From contig JAFEUB010001538.1 in assembly GCA_024529925.1 (NCBI GenBank), forward strand, positions 122,413 to 186,412: a stretch of 64,000 nucleotides of DNA, read 5' to 3'. Source of the stretch: Ophthalmolycus amberensis (Eukaryota; Chordata; Actinopteri; Perciformes; Zoarcidae). A program made the position numbers and the translations under genes. Under the pieces are notes generated by a model that was not told where the DNA came from, ran no database searches, and saw only the letters and a list, made by a program, of their open reading frames with translations. Shown piece after piece: positions 52,201-55,719 of the stretch; position 1 is the first letter of the stretch; the number at the start of each line of letters is the position of its first letter.

Positions 52201-52699
52201 AGACGATGCCCCATGATTGAGGAAAAGGGAAAGAGAGGGTGTTGCTAATGTTTTGCATTAGCCTGACAAGCTAACAGTCAGTAACGCACGACTCAAACAC
52301 AGAATAACGTAGCTTCGGATCTTGGGTTTCATTCTCAAATGTGGTCGTACCAGCTAGGCTCAGTGGGGTTTTAGTAACATGGGCATATGGGTCGGCTTCT
52401 GGTGTCAGTTTTAGGCCTTTACAGAAGAACTCCCATGTAACCTCCACTCATATTATGTCTCTCTCCCTCTAACCCCCAGGCCAGAGAAGCTGGTATGGCA
52501 CGGCTCCAATACGGTGGGCATCCGTCTGACCACTAACTACTGCGAGGCGTGGAGGACGGCTGACATGGCGGTGACGGGCCAGGCTGCGCTGCTGCAGACG
52601 GGACGTCTGTTAGGACAGCACACCCGCTCCTGCTCTAACCACTACATAGTGCTGTGCATGGAGAACACGTATGTGGGGAACACCCATCAGAGGACCTGA
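1109..52699 (+). CDS. col15a1: Collagen XV alpha-1-like multiplexin (whole gene, spliced)
   Basis: Secreted basement-membrane-zone collagen and probable proteoglycan core protein. Forty-five coding exons join in order; nearly all collagen exons start with a Gly codon in phase 0 and have a length divisible by 3. Predicted residues of the short form: signal peptide 1-25, TSPN/LamG-like domain about 26-234, acidic linker 235-317, interrupted triple helix about 318-1043, NC1 about 1044-1324 with endostatin/restin at 1148-1324. COL15A1 rather than COL18A1 is supported by GHLDLTELIGVPLP at the start of the TSPN domain, PHCKK in exon 34, GFGRPG in exon 38, and TYRAFLSSHLQDL, SIFSGNGG and CEAWRTAD in endostatin. 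Total coding length is 3977 nt, two more than a whole number of codons allows once single extra bases in exons 5 and 10 are recognised. I cannot tell which teleost paralogue (a or b) this is. A second first exon at 22247 gives a longer form. Confidence 0.93.
1383..1447 (+). CDS. col15a1: col15a1 exon 2: signal peptide of the short form
   Basis: Acceptor tctcctcag, donor gtaaga. It encodes a hydrophobic stretch (SLVLHPVLLCWLAAALQ) and ends in phase 1 (GAA G), which matches the phase of exon 3 at 25822. The next exon of this form is 24 kb away. Confidence 0.75.
1448..3638. other. First part of intron 2, no feature recognised
   Basis: AT-rich unique-looking sequence. Short ORFs on both strands show no recognisable domain and lack splice or codon support. 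Confidence 0.4.
3647..4814 (+). mobile_element. Non-autonomous hAT-type DNA transposon with 8-bp target duplication
   Basis: The ends are inverted: CAGTGGCGGCTGGT at the left and ACCAGCCGCCACTG at the right. They are flanked by a perfect 8-bp direct repeat, AATATGGG (3639-3646 and 4815-4822), the hallmark of hAT transposition. The 1168-bp body has no transposase ORF. Related copies start at 24326 and 60131. Confidence 0.9.
4823..6964. other. Intron 2 sequence, no feature recognised
   Basis: No confident feature. The stretch around 5000-5430 contains a short plus-strand ORF with no identifiable domain and may be old repeat sequence. Confidence 0.35.
6965..7341 (-). repeat. Common teleost interspersed repeat, probably a LINE 3' end
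   Basis: It starts with AAGGCAAGGCAAGTTTATTTG and later reads as degenerate ORF text (ADLQLSGTLFQICGAEQLN). I recognise this block from memory as widespread in fish genomes. The class is inferred and the strand is uncertain. Confidence 0.6.
7342..9702. other. Intron 2 sequence, no feature recognised
   Basis: AT-rich sequence without a recognisable gene or a terminal-repeat structure that I could define. Confidence 0.35.
9703..10603. mobile_element. Degenerate DNA transposon with imperfect inverted ends
   Basis: The left end reads about GGCCATGTACACACTACTGCG. The right end, reverse-complemented, reads GGCTACATCCACACTACTACG. These are imperfect inverted copies. No clear target duplication was found, so the boundaries are approximate and the superfamily is unknown. 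Confidence 0.5.
10604..12261. other. Intron 2 sequence with simple repeats
   Basis: It holds a (CA)n tract at about 11436-11458 and a (TG)n tract at about 11922-11943. Nothing else is recognised. Confidence 0.4.
12262..12560 (+). repeat. Interspersed repeat, copy 1 of 3 in this window
   Basis: It shares ordered segments with 17395-17700 and 39592-39815: a cagcagacagacaaacattg-like start, a GAGACCAAAACGGAGCTAAT-like segment, and a GCAAATGTTGCTAC-like segment. The shared order suggests one SINE-like or short non-autonomous family. Confidence 0.5.
12846..12864. repeat. Poly-C run of 19
   Basis: Nineteen consecutive C bases. Such runs are prone to length error in sequencing and to replication slippage. 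Confidence 0.95.
12865..14185. other. Intron 2 sequence, pyrimidine-rich block
   Basis: A strongly T/C-rich block lies at about 13430-13590. No gene feature is recognised. Confidence 0.4.
14190..14245. repeat. Adjacent (GA)n and (GT)n microsatellites
   Basis: A (GA)n tract at about 14190-14216 passes through GATAGA into a (GT)n tract ending near 14245. Confidence 0.95.
14246..17394. other. Intron 2 sequence with a possible hAT/MITE start
   Basis: CAGTGGTTCCCAACCTG near 15666 resembles the 5' end of a common hAT-type MITE, but no matching right end was found. No gene feature is recognised. Confidence 0.3.
17395..17700 (+). repeat. Interspersed repeat, copy 2 of 3
   Basis: Same ordered segments as 12262-12560 and 39592-39815, including CACCAAAACAGAGCTAATAG, AATGAATGCAAATGTTGCAC and CCAAGTGGCCAAA near its end. 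Confidence 0.5.
17701..19200. other. Intron 2 sequence, no feature recognised
   Basis: Short ORFs are present on both strands without a recognisable domain. Confidence 0.35.
19201..19600 (+). repeat. Common teleost interspersed repeat
   Basis: It contains GTGAAGCCAATGCGGAAGTG, GGCCACCAGGGGGCGACTCC and ACATGAGTTTATGGGCTCAA in that order, a block I recognise from memory as highly repeated in fish genomes. Ends are approximate and its class is not established. Confidence 0.6.
20168..20914. repeat. Minisatellite of 9-bp TGTATGCAG units
   Basis: About 83 tandem copies of TGTATGCAG, interspersed with TTTATGCAG variants and a few units one base shorter or changed (GTATGCAG after AG, GTGTGCAG). Because the unit is a multiple of 3 and has no stop codon, long artefactual ORFs exist on both strands. 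Confidence 0.97.
20925..21780. other. Intron 2 sequence before the second first exon
   Basis: AT-rich sequence with no recognisable gene or repeat. Confidence 0.35.
21781..22246 (+). promoter_or_regulatory. Probable second promoter and 5' UTR (long form)
   Basis: Strongly purine-rich sequence (GGAGGAGGAGG-type tracts at 21795-21815) and a G/C-rich box near 21930-21950 precede the second signal-peptide exon. No in-frame ATG lies between the purine tract and 22247. The promoter role is inferred from position. Confidence 0.4.
22247..22649 (+). CDS. col15a1: col15a1 alternative first exon (long form, second signal peptide)
   Basis: ATG at 22247 opens MGALHLSLALFLLFSSPVRA, a typical signal peptide with a likely cleavage site after VRA. 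About 114 residues follow that are rich in Ser, Pro and Thr (for example SSAPPSIPPSISSPSIT), including NTS, an N-glycosylation sequon. The exon ends in phase 1 (AGC G) at the donor gtgagt, exactly as exon 2 does, so it joins exon 3 in frame (KSERGSGGHLDL). In COL18A1 a second promoter supplies a longer N-terminus through a separate signal-peptide exon, and this exon has the same position and logic. Direct homology to the COL18A1 N-terminal domain is not shown. The frame stays open upstream, but the first in-frame ATG is 22247. It could also be used in only some tissues. Confidence 0.72.
22650..24060. other. Intron after the long-form first exon, no feature recognised
   Basis: Unique-looking sequence. 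ORFs here are short and without domains. Confidence 0.35.
24067..24273 (-). pseudogene. Decayed hAT transposase C-terminal fragment
   Basis: The minus strand reads VTIPISAASDERPFSALKRI, then QTYSGNTTGEARLSSLAS. This matches the hAT dimerisation-region pattern SERSFSxLKxIKTYLRxTxxxxRL. Only the last part of a transposase remains; no catalytic region was found nearby. Confidence 0.7.
24326..24530 (+). mobile_element. 5' part of the 3647-type hAT element, right end missing
   Basis: It begins CAGTGGCGGCTGGTCAATAG and follows 3647 onward for about 200 bp (TTGTCAATAATTGTGTTTTTG, ATGCTTTTCCTGC). The similarity stops near 24530 and no inverted right end is present. Confidence 0.75.
24531..25821. other. 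Intron before the TSPN exons
   Basis: It has degenerate TG-rich sequence at about 25260-25330. A plus-strand ORF at 24771-25124 shows no domain and lies in a region without splice-site support. Confidence 0.35.
25822..26009 (+). CDS. col15a1: col15a1 exon 3: start of the TSPN domain
   Basis: Acceptor gtccgtcag, donor gtaatg. It encodes ERGSGGHLDLTELIGVPLP, then PAYNFGPNANIG and FYRDFAIIVT, very close to mammalian COL15A1. It accepts phase 1 from either exon 2 or the 22247 exon. Confidence 0.95.
26010..27275. other. Intron 3, palindromic TCTCGAGATAA-type repeats
   Basis: Inverted motifs such as ATCACGAGATCACAAACGTT and GTGATCTCGAGATAATGAG (about 26230-26270), with related motifs at 26668-26745. 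This may be an old short repeat family. Confidence 0.35.
27276..27485 (+). CDS. col15a1: col15a1 exon 4: TSPN domain
   Basis: Acceptor tcgctccag, donor gtgagg, 70 codons, phase 0-0. It includes RPTTQRGGVLFAITDARQK, LLYYTDREQ and AASFSVPDMTDQWTRFT, which line up without gaps with the COL15A1 LamG-like fold. Confidence 0.95.
27647..27800 (+). CDS. col15a1: col15a1 exon 5: TSPN domain, with a +1 frame break
   Basis: Acceptor ccatcag, donor gtaaag, length 154 nt where 153 is expected. The first part reads VVVEHEEVRLYMDC in the incoming frame. The last part reads GPKVLNFSHNSGVFVANAG, then STGLDKFV, one base over, and that is the frame which joins exon 6. One extra base therefore lies between 27689 and about 27715. 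In the incoming frame translation would stop at TGA 29989-29991 in exon 6. Assembly error, polymorphism or a real mutation are all possible. Confidence 0.88.
27801..29959. other. Intron 5 with microsatellite and purine tract
   Basis: It holds a (GT)n tract at about 27954-28002 and a GA/GGA-rich block at about 28740-28860. No gene feature is recognised. Confidence 0.45.
29960..30034 (+). CDS. col15a1: col15a1 exon 6: end of the TSPN domain
   Basis: Acceptor ttcatccag, donor gtgagg, 25 codons in phase 0. It reads GSIQQLVIKDDPRAAEEQC, then EDDDPY, matching the last strand and the conserved Cys of the COL15A1 TSPN domain. Confidence 0.93.
30035..31376. other. Intron 6, no confident feature
   Basis: The stretch of about 30305-31170 has the look of an old DNA repeat (several Ser-less short ORFs, clustered GGAAAG motifs), but no terminal inverted repeats or target duplication were found. 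Confidence 0.3.
31377..31481 (+). CDS. col15a1: col15a1 exon 7: acidic Ser-Gly linker
   Basis: Acceptor gtttgtcaaag, donor gtaagc, 35 codons. It encodes ASGYTSGDDALDDRE, then TETEEEMMKN. The ASGxTSG start resembles mammalian COL15A1 after its TSPN domain. Two Ser-Gly pairs in acidic context are possible glycosaminoglycan sites. Confidence 0.88.
31482..32294. other. Intron 7 with long (TG)n microsatellites
   Basis: An interrupted (TG)n tract at about 31763-31848 and a shorter one at about 31933-31955. Confidence 0.6.
32295..32409 (+). CDS. col15a1: col15a1 exon 8: acidic linker
   Basis: Acceptor cttggtttccctgag after a good pyrimidine tract. It encodes EEDSVPVRAPPTEAPEVELD, then EYSGHQTPTEANEEMLIR, ending in phase 1 at a weak donor, gtcagc. 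A stronger internal donor (gtaaga, after CCA at 32312) would shorten the exon to six codons. The long open acidic reading favours the full exon. Confidence 0.65.
32410..33059. other. Intron 8, no feature recognised
   Basis: Nothing supported beyond short non-coding ORFs. Confidence 0.35.
33060..33090 (+). CDS. col15a1: col15a1 exon 9: end of the acidic linker
   Basis: Acceptor tgtgcacag. With the G from exon 8 it reads GPHQEEEPGE plus AG and continues in phase 2 into exon 10. This uses the weak donor gtcagg at 33091. The stronger gtgagt at 33102 breaks the exon 10 frame unless exon 8 ends at 32312. Confidence 0.6.
33267..33442 (+). CDS. col15a1: col15a1 exon 10: first collagenous exon, with a +1 frame break
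   Basis: Acceptor gaatgtccag, donor gtacag. The first part reads ESKGERGQPGSRGLPGPPGR. The second part reads GPRGTQGPPGTPGSPGLSGR one base over, and that frame joins exon 11 in perfect Gly-X-Y register (GRD then GSK). One extra base lies between about 33345 and 33375. In the incoming frame translation would stop at TGA 33568-33570 in exon 11. Confidence 0.85.
33557..33583 (+). CDS. col15a1: col15a1 exon 11: collagenous
   Basis: Acceptor cttcacag, donor gtaagt. Nine codons: GSKGDTGDP. Confidence 0.9.
33667..33729 (+). CDS. col15a1: col15a1 exon 12: collagenous
   Basis: Acceptor ccatccag, donor gtagag. Twenty-one codons: GQGGSQGFPGLDGEAGTKGD plus K. Confidence 0.93.
33845..33922 (+). CDS. col15a1: col15a1 exon 13: collagenous, ends a triple-helical block
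   Basis: Acceptor ctctacag, donor gtgagt. It reads GDTGVGLPGPPGLPGTPGPP, then RSRSVP; the Gly-X-Y register stops at RSRSVP. Confidence 0.93.
34112..34174 (+). CDS. col15a1: col15a1 exon 14: non-collagenous interruption
   Basis: Acceptor tgttacag, donor gtaaga. It reads YGADALGSGFEDLDSETDLI plus G; one Ser-Gly in an acidic setting is a possible glycosaminoglycan site. Confidence 0.9.
34266..34415 (+). CDS. col15a1: col15a1 exon 15: two collagenous blocks
   Basis: Acceptor tttccaccag, donor gtaaat, 50 codons. GHPGPPGPPGPPGPPGP, then a break (LSSSDTAEGLSP), then GHAGPPGAPGRDGLPGKPG. Confidence 0.95.
34416..35112. other. Intron 15, pyrimidine-rich 3' half
   Basis: About 34850-35110 is strongly T/C-rich, an extended tract leading to the exon 16 acceptor. 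No other feature. Confidence 0.4.
35113..35277 (+). CDS. col15a1: col15a1 exon 16: Ser-Gly-rich non-collagenous domain
   Basis: Acceptor ctatttcag, donor gtatat, 55 codons. It holds nine Ser-Gly dipeptides, for example FSGSGPGGSGLSSG and FASGSGLDFG, with Asp and Glu nearby. Mammalian COL15A1 has a shorter Ser-Gly stretch (GSGLGWGSDVGSGSGD) in a comparable place, and chondroitin/heparan sulfate attaches to such sites. Confidence 0.92.
35278..36828. other. Intron 16
   Basis: A (TG)n tract at about 35477-35515. Otherwise AT-rich with nothing recognised. Confidence 0.45.
36829..36882 (+). CDS. col15a1: col15a1 exon 17: collagenous
   Basis: Acceptor gtgtccag, donor gtatga. Six perfect triplets: GPAGRGGDPGLPGAGGEK. 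Confidence 0.93.
36998..37024 (+). CDS. col15a1: col15a1 exon 18: collagenous, one Gly replaced
   Basis: Acceptor acctaag, donor gtaata. Nine codons GSQRTSGPK; Arg (AGG) sits where a Gly is expected in the Gly-X-Y register. Confidence 0.82.
37171..37299 (+). CDS. col15a1: col15a1 exon 19: collagenous
   Basis: Acceptor ctctgcag, donor gtgagc, 43 codons. Thirteen perfect triplets (GEYGSGGTAGSPGPP to GPPGTK), then FFVE. Confidence 0.94.
37411..37470 (+). CDS. col15a1: col15a1 exon 20: non-collagenous interruption
   Basis: Acceptor gtttgcag, donor gtcagt. DLEGSGKTDMLIGAGVRGPQ resembles the FEDTEGSGSTQLL segment of mammalian COL15A1, including its acidic Ser-Gly site. Confidence 0.92.
37556..37591 (+). 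CDS. col15a1: col15a1 exon 21: collagenous
   Basis: Acceptor tttttctag, donor gtaata. GSPGIPGSQGTK. Confidence 0.93.
37745..37786 (+). CDS. col15a1: col15a1 exon 22: collagenous
   Basis: Acceptor cttctgtag, donor gtaaga. GEDGATGAPGLSVK, with a two-residue break in the register at its end. Confidence 0.93.
38050..38112 (+). CDS. col15a1: col15a1 exon 23: collagenous
   Basis: Acceptor gattgtag, donor gtaagt. GEPGDPGPEGLQGPAALPGA plus R; one Gly position is occupied by Ala (GPAALPG). Confidence 0.92.
38579..39038. mobile_element. Palindromic MITE flanked by TA
   Basis: Perfect terminal inverted repeats begin TGAAGGCAAATCACTGTCAA and continue through AATCCG; the element is flanked by TA (38577-38578 and 39039-39040), as in Tc1/mariner insertions. 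A second inverted pair lies inside (GACAGTAAGTGGGCGGACCC with its reverse complement), so the whole 460 bp could fold on itself. The body is rich in CGCGAGCGAA-type motifs and has no transposase. Confidence 0.9.
39430..39465 (+). CDS. col15a1: col15a1 exon 24: collagenous
   Basis: Acceptor tacaaacag, donor gtaggg. GTKGEKGNQGPK. Confidence 0.92.
39592..39815 (+). repeat. Interspersed repeat, copy 3 of 3
   Basis: Shared segments with 17395-17700: GAACATAGTGGAG, AAGCCAGATATTTCC, AACTCCAAATGAATG and CCCAAGTGGCCAAAC. Confidence 0.5.
39941..40024 (+). CDS. col15a1: col15a1 exon 25: collagenous, with an unusual Cys
   Basis: Acceptor gtcctgaag, donor gtatgt. GDCGVDGLSIPGQPGLPGPP, then GPVINLSD. The Cys within the triple helix is not in the mammalian sequence as I recall it. 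Confidence 0.93.
40120..40185 (+). CDS. col15a1: col15a1 exon 26: interruption with two N-glycosylation sites
   Basis: Acceptor gtctgcag, donor gtgcgt. LLLNVTDGIFNLTEISGPPG plus PR; NVT and NLT are sequons. Mammalian COL15A1 has NIT and NFS at the comparable interruption. Confidence 0.93.
40186..40588. other. Intron 26, nothing recognised
   Basis: Overlapping short ORFs on both strands only. Confidence 0.35.
40589..40624 (+). CDS. col15a1: col15a1 exon 27: collagenous
   Basis: Acceptor gtgttgcag, donor gtaaga. GPEGLPGRAGFP. Confidence 0.92.
40625..41017. other. Intron 27, nothing recognised
   Basis: AT-rich sequence without repeats that I recognise. Confidence 0.35.
41018..41080 (+). CDS. 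col15a1: col15a1 exon 28: collagenous
   Basis: Acceptor actcctcag, donor gtgaga. GPRGPKGDIGPAGIQGPEGF plus K. Confidence 0.93.
41201..41290 (+). CDS. col15a1: col15a1 exon 29: collagenous with interruption
   Basis: Acceptor gcgctaacag, donor gtacca, 30 codons. GEKGEPG, then VTIAADGSLLSAPK, then GPQGPKGFK; comparable to the GEKGEPGAILTEDIP block of mammalian COL15A1. Confidence 0.93.
41291..41795. other. Intron 29, nothing recognised
   Basis: A short ORF at 41537-41788 shows no domain. Confidence 0.35.
41796..41831 (+). CDS. col15a1: col15a1 exon 30: collagenous
   Basis: Acceptor aatttgcag, donor gtgagt. GDRGFPGPDGRM. Confidence 0.92.
41982..42035 (+). CDS. col15a1: col15a1 exon 31: collagenous
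   Basis: Acceptor gtttatttcag, donor gtgagt. GLIGPHGQKGEYGFPGRA, matching GHKGEFGLPGRP of mammalian COL15A1. Confidence 0.94.
42175..43061 (+). mobile_element. Truncated, internally deleted LINE (L2/CR1-like) in intron 31
   Basis: The broken reading contains RLRLAKEEAYRSGYSILYNQ, ARNTLTKEIKVAKRSY, VWRGLQVLTNY and KIRKAPGPDGVSPS, characteristic of the region before and in the reverse transcriptase of fish L2-type LINEs. It then jumps to a tail ending AATAAAGCCGATTCTGATT near 43061. Several stop codons show it is dead. Confidence 0.8.
43188..43244 (+). CDS. col15a1: col15a1 exon 32: collagenous
   Basis: Acceptor cttcctgtag, donor gtaagt. GRSGMAGRKGDRGDSVGLP; equivalent to the GRPGLNGLKGTKGDP segment. 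Confidence 0.93.
43543..43602 (+). CDS. col15a1: col15a1 exon 33: collagenous
   Basis: Acceptor actctctcag, donor gtaagt. GPPGPPGPAGHPGRVIGLKE; the end leads into the conserved Cys interruption. Confidence 0.93.
43603..44089. other. Intron 33, nothing recognised
   Basis: AT-rich sequence only. Confidence 0.35.
44090..44134 (+). CDS. col15a1: col15a1 exon 34: conserved Cys interruption
   Basis: Acceptor attttaaag, donor gtaagt. TVFPVRPRPHCKKGR lines up with IFPIPVRPHCKM of mammalian COL15A1; the Cys may form an interchain disulfide. This exon is strong evidence for type XV over XVIII. Confidence 0.9.
44383..45434. mobile_element. hAT-like DNA transposon with perfect 8-bp target duplication
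   Basis: Left end CAGAGATGGGCAGTAT; the right end, reverse-complemented, is CAGAGATGGGCAAAGATAC. The flanks are an identical 8-bp repeat GTTGTATG (44375-44382 and 45435-45442). The 1052-bp body has no transposase but carries an internal tandem array. Confidence 0.9.
44713..44985. repeat. Tandem array of a 73-bp unit inside the transposon
   Basis: Four copies, each starting ACATGGTGATGG (for example at 44778, 44851 and 44924, spaced 73 bp) and containing ATGCTAACATGCTAATGACG. The first and last copies are shorter or degenerate. Confidence 0.93.
45443..47254. other. Rest of intron 34, possible partial hAT element
   Basis: CAGAGGTCACTAATAGGCAG at about 46253 resembles a hAT 5' end seen in fish, but no right end was found. 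The remainder holds nothing recognised. Confidence 0.35.
47255..47291. repeat. (TG)n microsatellite abutting the exon 35 acceptor
   Basis: About 18 TG units run directly into TAG at 47291-47293. They occupy the place where a pyrimidine tract would normally be. Confidence 0.95.
47294..47375 (+). CDS. col15a1: col15a1 exon 35: collagenous
   Basis: Acceptor tgtgtgtag, donor gtaagt. It reads DTVTGGDSVRAKGDKGDVGI, then PGEPGTP plus G, ending in phase 1; equivalent to GVKGEKGSWGLPG of the mammalian protein. Confidence 0.88.
47542..47567 (+). CDS. col15a1: col15a1 exon 36: short interruption exon
   Basis: Acceptor ccttctcag, donor gtaagt. With the incoming G it reads APGFPDGIV and restores phase 0. 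Confidence 0.82.
47787..47885 (+). CDS. col15a1: col15a1 exon 37: collagenous
   Basis: Acceptor atccctcag, donor gtaaga, 33 codons. GARGDQGYQGQKGETGDGGL, then PGSPGLPGRSGLV. Confidence 0.93.
48103..48247 (+). CDS. col15a1: col15a1 exon 38: collagenous
   Basis: Acceptor tgtctgtag, donor gtatgt, ends in phase 1. GPKGESVIGPSGPVGPVGQP, then GGPGFGRPGPRGPPGPAGPP and GIVPAYGSG. KGEXVXGP and GFGRPG are shared with mammalian COL15A1. Confidence 0.95.
48351..48415 (+). CDS. col15a1: col15a1 exon 39: last collagenous exon
   Basis: Acceptor ttgttatcag, donor gtaaga. GVSVPGPPGPPGPTGASGYA, then NP; end of the triple helix. Confidence 0.94.
48660..48791 (+). CDS. col15a1: col15a1 exon 40: NC1 trimerisation domain
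   Basis: Acceptor ctgcttcag, donor gtgtgt, 44 codons. It includes EGTLAYVSEKGGELYIRARN then GWRKIQ, matching the multiplexin trimerisation pattern EGTFIYLRDSTEFFIRVRDGWKKLQ of which the ends are conserved. Confidence 0.95.
48900..49066 (+). repeat. Common teleost repeat ending in TTGATTGAATTG
   Basis: GGGACAGAGGATGTGTACGG, GTAAAGCCCTCTGAGGCAAA and TTTGTGATTTGTGATTTTGG in order: a very abundant fish repeat from memory, probably the 3' tail of a retroelement. It ends 13 bp before exon 41. Confidence 0.7.
49080..49184 (+). CDS. col15a1: col15a1 exon 41: NC1 hinge
   Basis: Acceptor cctctttcag, donor gtagga, 35 codons. LGELIQSGPSTSATSQSLSR then PGDRSKTHRSQSHSQ. LGELI is conserved with COL15A1; the rest is the variable protease-sensitive hinge. 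Confidence 0.93.
49191..49233. repeat. (CA)n microsatellite just after the exon 41 donor
   Basis: About 21 CA units start about six bases after the donor at 49185. Confidence 0.95.
49619..50125. mobile_element. piggyBac-like MITE, 17-bp inverted ends
   Basis: The ends are CCCTAGAACACTAACGT and its reverse complement. The left flank is TTAA (49615-49618), as for piggyBac, but the right flank is TCTC, so the target duplication is not confirmed. The body of 507 bp has no transposase. Confidence 0.65.
50253..50327 (+). CDS. col15a1: col15a1 exon 42: NC1 hinge
   Basis: Acceptor gttgaatag, donor gtgagt, 25 codons. ELQEGSRGYQPTYNVLPQTF then NAVPG. A (CA)n tract (about 50338-50363) follows the donor. 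Confidence 0.9.
50486..50683 (+). CDS. col15a1: col15a1 exon 43: endostatin/restin domain, first part
   Basis: Acceptor tttcccag, donor gtgagg, 66 codons. LHLVALNAPLKGDMRGIRGA, DFQCYQQARSMGL and TYRAFLSSHLQDLATIVRKA. First of four endostatin cysteines. SHLQDL and TIVRKA favour type XV. Confidence 0.97.
50802..51509. mobile_element. DNA element with TTAA target duplication
   Basis: AGGAATAGTTTGGA at the left and TCCGAACTATACCT at the right are near-perfect inverted ends (12 of 14 match). TTAA flanks both sides (50798-50801 and 51510-51513), as in Kolobok or piggyBac insertions. No transposase in the 708 bp. Confidence 0.8.
51626..51741 (+). CDS. col15a1: col15a1 exon 44: endostatin/restin domain, middle
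   Basis: Acceptor tcctctcag, donor gtgagt, ends in phase 2. GEVLFSSWMSIFSGNGGTFN then PIYSFDGRNVMSDSA. Confidence 0.97.
51742..52479. other. Last intron, small inverted repeat
   Basis: GGGGGGGACATGGGGGATGA and TCATCCCCCATGTCCCCCCC face each other near 51966-52009, giving a strong short hairpin. Otherwise nothing recognised. Confidence 0.5.
52480..52699 (+). CDS. col15a1: col15a1 exon 45: end of endostatin/restin and stop
   Basis: Acceptor acccccag. WPEKLVWHGSNTVGIRLTTN then YCEAWRTADMAVTGQAALL and RSCSNHYIVLCMENTYVGN, ending QRT and TGA. It supplies the other three endostatin cysteines (YCEA, SCSN, LCME), so both disulfides are possible. Confidence 0.97.
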
Positions 52700-52710
52700 G
52701 GACACAGAGG

Positions 52711-52744
<34 letters not shown>

Positions 52745-55680
52745 CACGAGTGCTGAAAGTGCAGAGTGGAAAATGTGACATACATCATTTAAACGGGAAA
52801 CACACGCAGGCACATACACACATCACGAGGACACGTCTCTGCATGGGAATTACATTCAAGTACACAGACAAAAGGCACTTTTGTTTATACATGCAGATAA
52901 AATACACACACGTTAATATAGCAAAAGCAGGCGTCTGCACTCGAGCGCAGAACAAAGGAACGCGTGCCCACCCATTGGAGTTCCTTCCACTTTGTATCGT
53001 TTCATCTTTAGTGCCAGTGTGTAATCCAACACTGCATAATGTTTGCCACGCATTTGTTCCAGTCTAGAGTTCCATTTTTCTTTATTCACTATGAACATGT
53101 GACAGCACAGCATATCACCACACAGGACATTGGGGATGTACTGTATGTGTTGTTGAAGTGAAAGATGACTCAGGATATCAGGTACTGTCACTGATCTGAG
53201 TACAGCTGAATGACTTAACAGACAACTCCAGTGCAACTTTGATCTCCTTAACTACAGAAGCCGTGAGAGACAAGTAAGGGGAAAAGTGTTCCTAAGTGTG
53301 ATTCAAATAGTTTTCTCAAAAGGTGGAAAAGGTTTTGCCTGAGGGAAAAAAGAATGTCCATGCACGCTAAACACAAGGTACATATACTGTGTGTTAGCAA
53401 AGTAATGTCAATTAAAATTGAAGAAAACAAGAAAGCTTGAAATCCTTTTAGAGTATTGGGTAGTGGTGCACGTCAGCTTCCCGTGGCCAAAATGCATATT
53501 ACAACAACAACTTATGATCCTATTTTTTTCGCCTGCCTACACTTTTTTCCCACCTTTTATTACAGATGTAAGGAACTTACAAAGATTATCCTGCCAAAAC
53601 ATTATTTTTCTCACCTGTCAAGTCATAAACGTATTCCTGATCTACTTATAAAATGGTTCAACGTTGTCTCACTTGCCTCTCAGGGCTTCTGTAGTTATTC
53701 TTGACATATTTGCTGATCGTTTTCAAAATGCATGCCACAGTTTTTTGAAAGTTTTTTGTTCCTGTGCTTATGTTACTGTTGCATAGTGATGCGTTGTTTC
53801 TTTTAAGTGTGAATTGCATTACCTCACAATAATAACCCATTCTGAAACAAGTAATGGAGACTTGATGACACTGTGGACAAACCTGCCAAATCCTCTTCAT
53901 ATAGGGAAAGGAAAGCACCGGCAGTTTAGAGACGTAGAACATACATTGAAATGTACAATAGCGAAGTGGTTAGCTGTGATGTAAAGTATACAGGACGAGT
54001 TATGATTTGTAGTAAATAGGACTATGTCACTGAATTTTGACCTCATTTCAGAAGATAACAGTATTGTAGTTTAGACCCAAGTGTCACGTATCAAAGCTAG
54101 AGACATGCGATAAACACTGCAGAGCAGACTTACAGTTCCCAGGATATGCTATCAATGAAACATTCTTGGTCAAATTCTATATTCTAATATTGTCATCAAA
54201 CCCCATGTTAAGATCACTGTGTTAGTCCATCACTTAATACTTTCCAACTCTCCTTGCCTGTCTGCGGCTCTCAGCCCCAACACGATTGGTTGCTACTGAA
54301 GACGTGAATCTTAATACTTTATATATATTTCAGTAATTTCCTAAAGCAGCTGGGCACTGTACTTTACATGCAAACAGGAAGAAATAGTGCATTTGTTTGG
54401 GGACTTTTCCAGCGGTGGATTAATACACAATTGGTGCTCTAATGGCAGCAGGACGGCGTCAAAATAAACTAGCGTGCGCATGTTCATTGTAACGAACAAA
54501 CATGTGCCCCAGAGCAACAGTGTGCTCATTGATATGTTAGTGGAAATATTGGAGCTCTATGGTAGAGAGGAATATCAGGCGTTGGATACACACTAAATAC
54601 TTATTGCGTTGGATCAGGTATTTGTTGGTTTTGGACTTTAAATATTTGTTAACAACGTTAAAAAAAGTATTGACTATCACCAGACTTACGTTTAAAGTAT
54701 GAGCACAATTTGAACCATTTGAAAAAGATGCTGTACGTGTCATGAGATGGTTCTTTTTATTTGAGTGACCCTTTTGATGTCAGATATTGGTATCCGTCTT
54801 CTTGTAATATGTTAGATGTAAATACACTATATGTAAATGACTTGCTCCCAGCAAAGTCAACCAATCACAGCATCACGTTTCCTCCATTTGTTTTTCAGGC
54901 CACTGAAAAGCCAAAAAAAGAACTGGCTGGATTTTACCAAAAACATTTTACCACTAAGATCTTCTCTTAATTGTCGAAGCTACAGATACGATACGAATAT
55001 TAAAGACATTAGCAACGCAAGATGAAAACCAAGTCATGTTTACCAAGAATCTTAGCTTGCTTAGAGAGGACACAGATCATATTGAAGGATTCATTCATAA
55101 ACGCAGTATGGTGCCCCCTGCAGATTGTCATCACTAATTGGCATCCCATAATCCAACATTAAAGATCGAATGTCTTACATTCTTTATTATATCAGAACAC
55201 TTTTTTCAGATTTTCTGCTGAACTTTAGTCCTGCTGCTTCCAATAAATGATTCAATTAGTGTCAACATTAACATACGTGCGTTAGTAATAGATTTGAAAT
55301 CAATATGAGATTTTTAATTAATTTATACGGTAGCACAGTGTGACAATCTAGCAGGCTCACTTTAAAATGTTGATGGAATTGGAACATGTGTATATATATG
55401 TTTGTTTTTGTTGATATTGTGGAAATGTTTTTGTTTTTACACTGTAGAGGTAGGTTTTGTATGACACTCACCAAGCGTTGATTGAGATGCAGCTCCAGTG
55501 TTCTGCCTGTAAAGATGCTGAAACCAGCAGTCTTGAAAATGTTTTGATTTTCAAAGAAGTAGTAGTTTTCCTGATTGTGATTACTGTTCAAACAGGACTT
55601 GAGCTACTGAGGAATGAAGACGTTTGTACTGACTGACTGCTGCGTACTGAATAAATGTCTTATTTTGTGATGACTTATTG
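52700..55680 (+). other. Probable 3' UTR of col15a1
   Basis: No further coding exon follows. A (CA)n tract lies at 52711-52743. Possible polyadenylation signals AATAAA occur at 54463, 55242 and 55650; which is used cannot be told from sequence. Confidence 0.5.
55650..55655 (+). terminator. Candidate polyadenylation signal AATAAA
   Basis: Followed within 30 bp by a T/G-rich stretch (TCTTATTTTGTGATG). An earlier candidate is at 55242-55247. Confidence 0.35.
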
Positions 55681-55719
55681 GTGAGTCCTTCAGTTTTCTT
55701 TATTCTATGTCCAACAAAG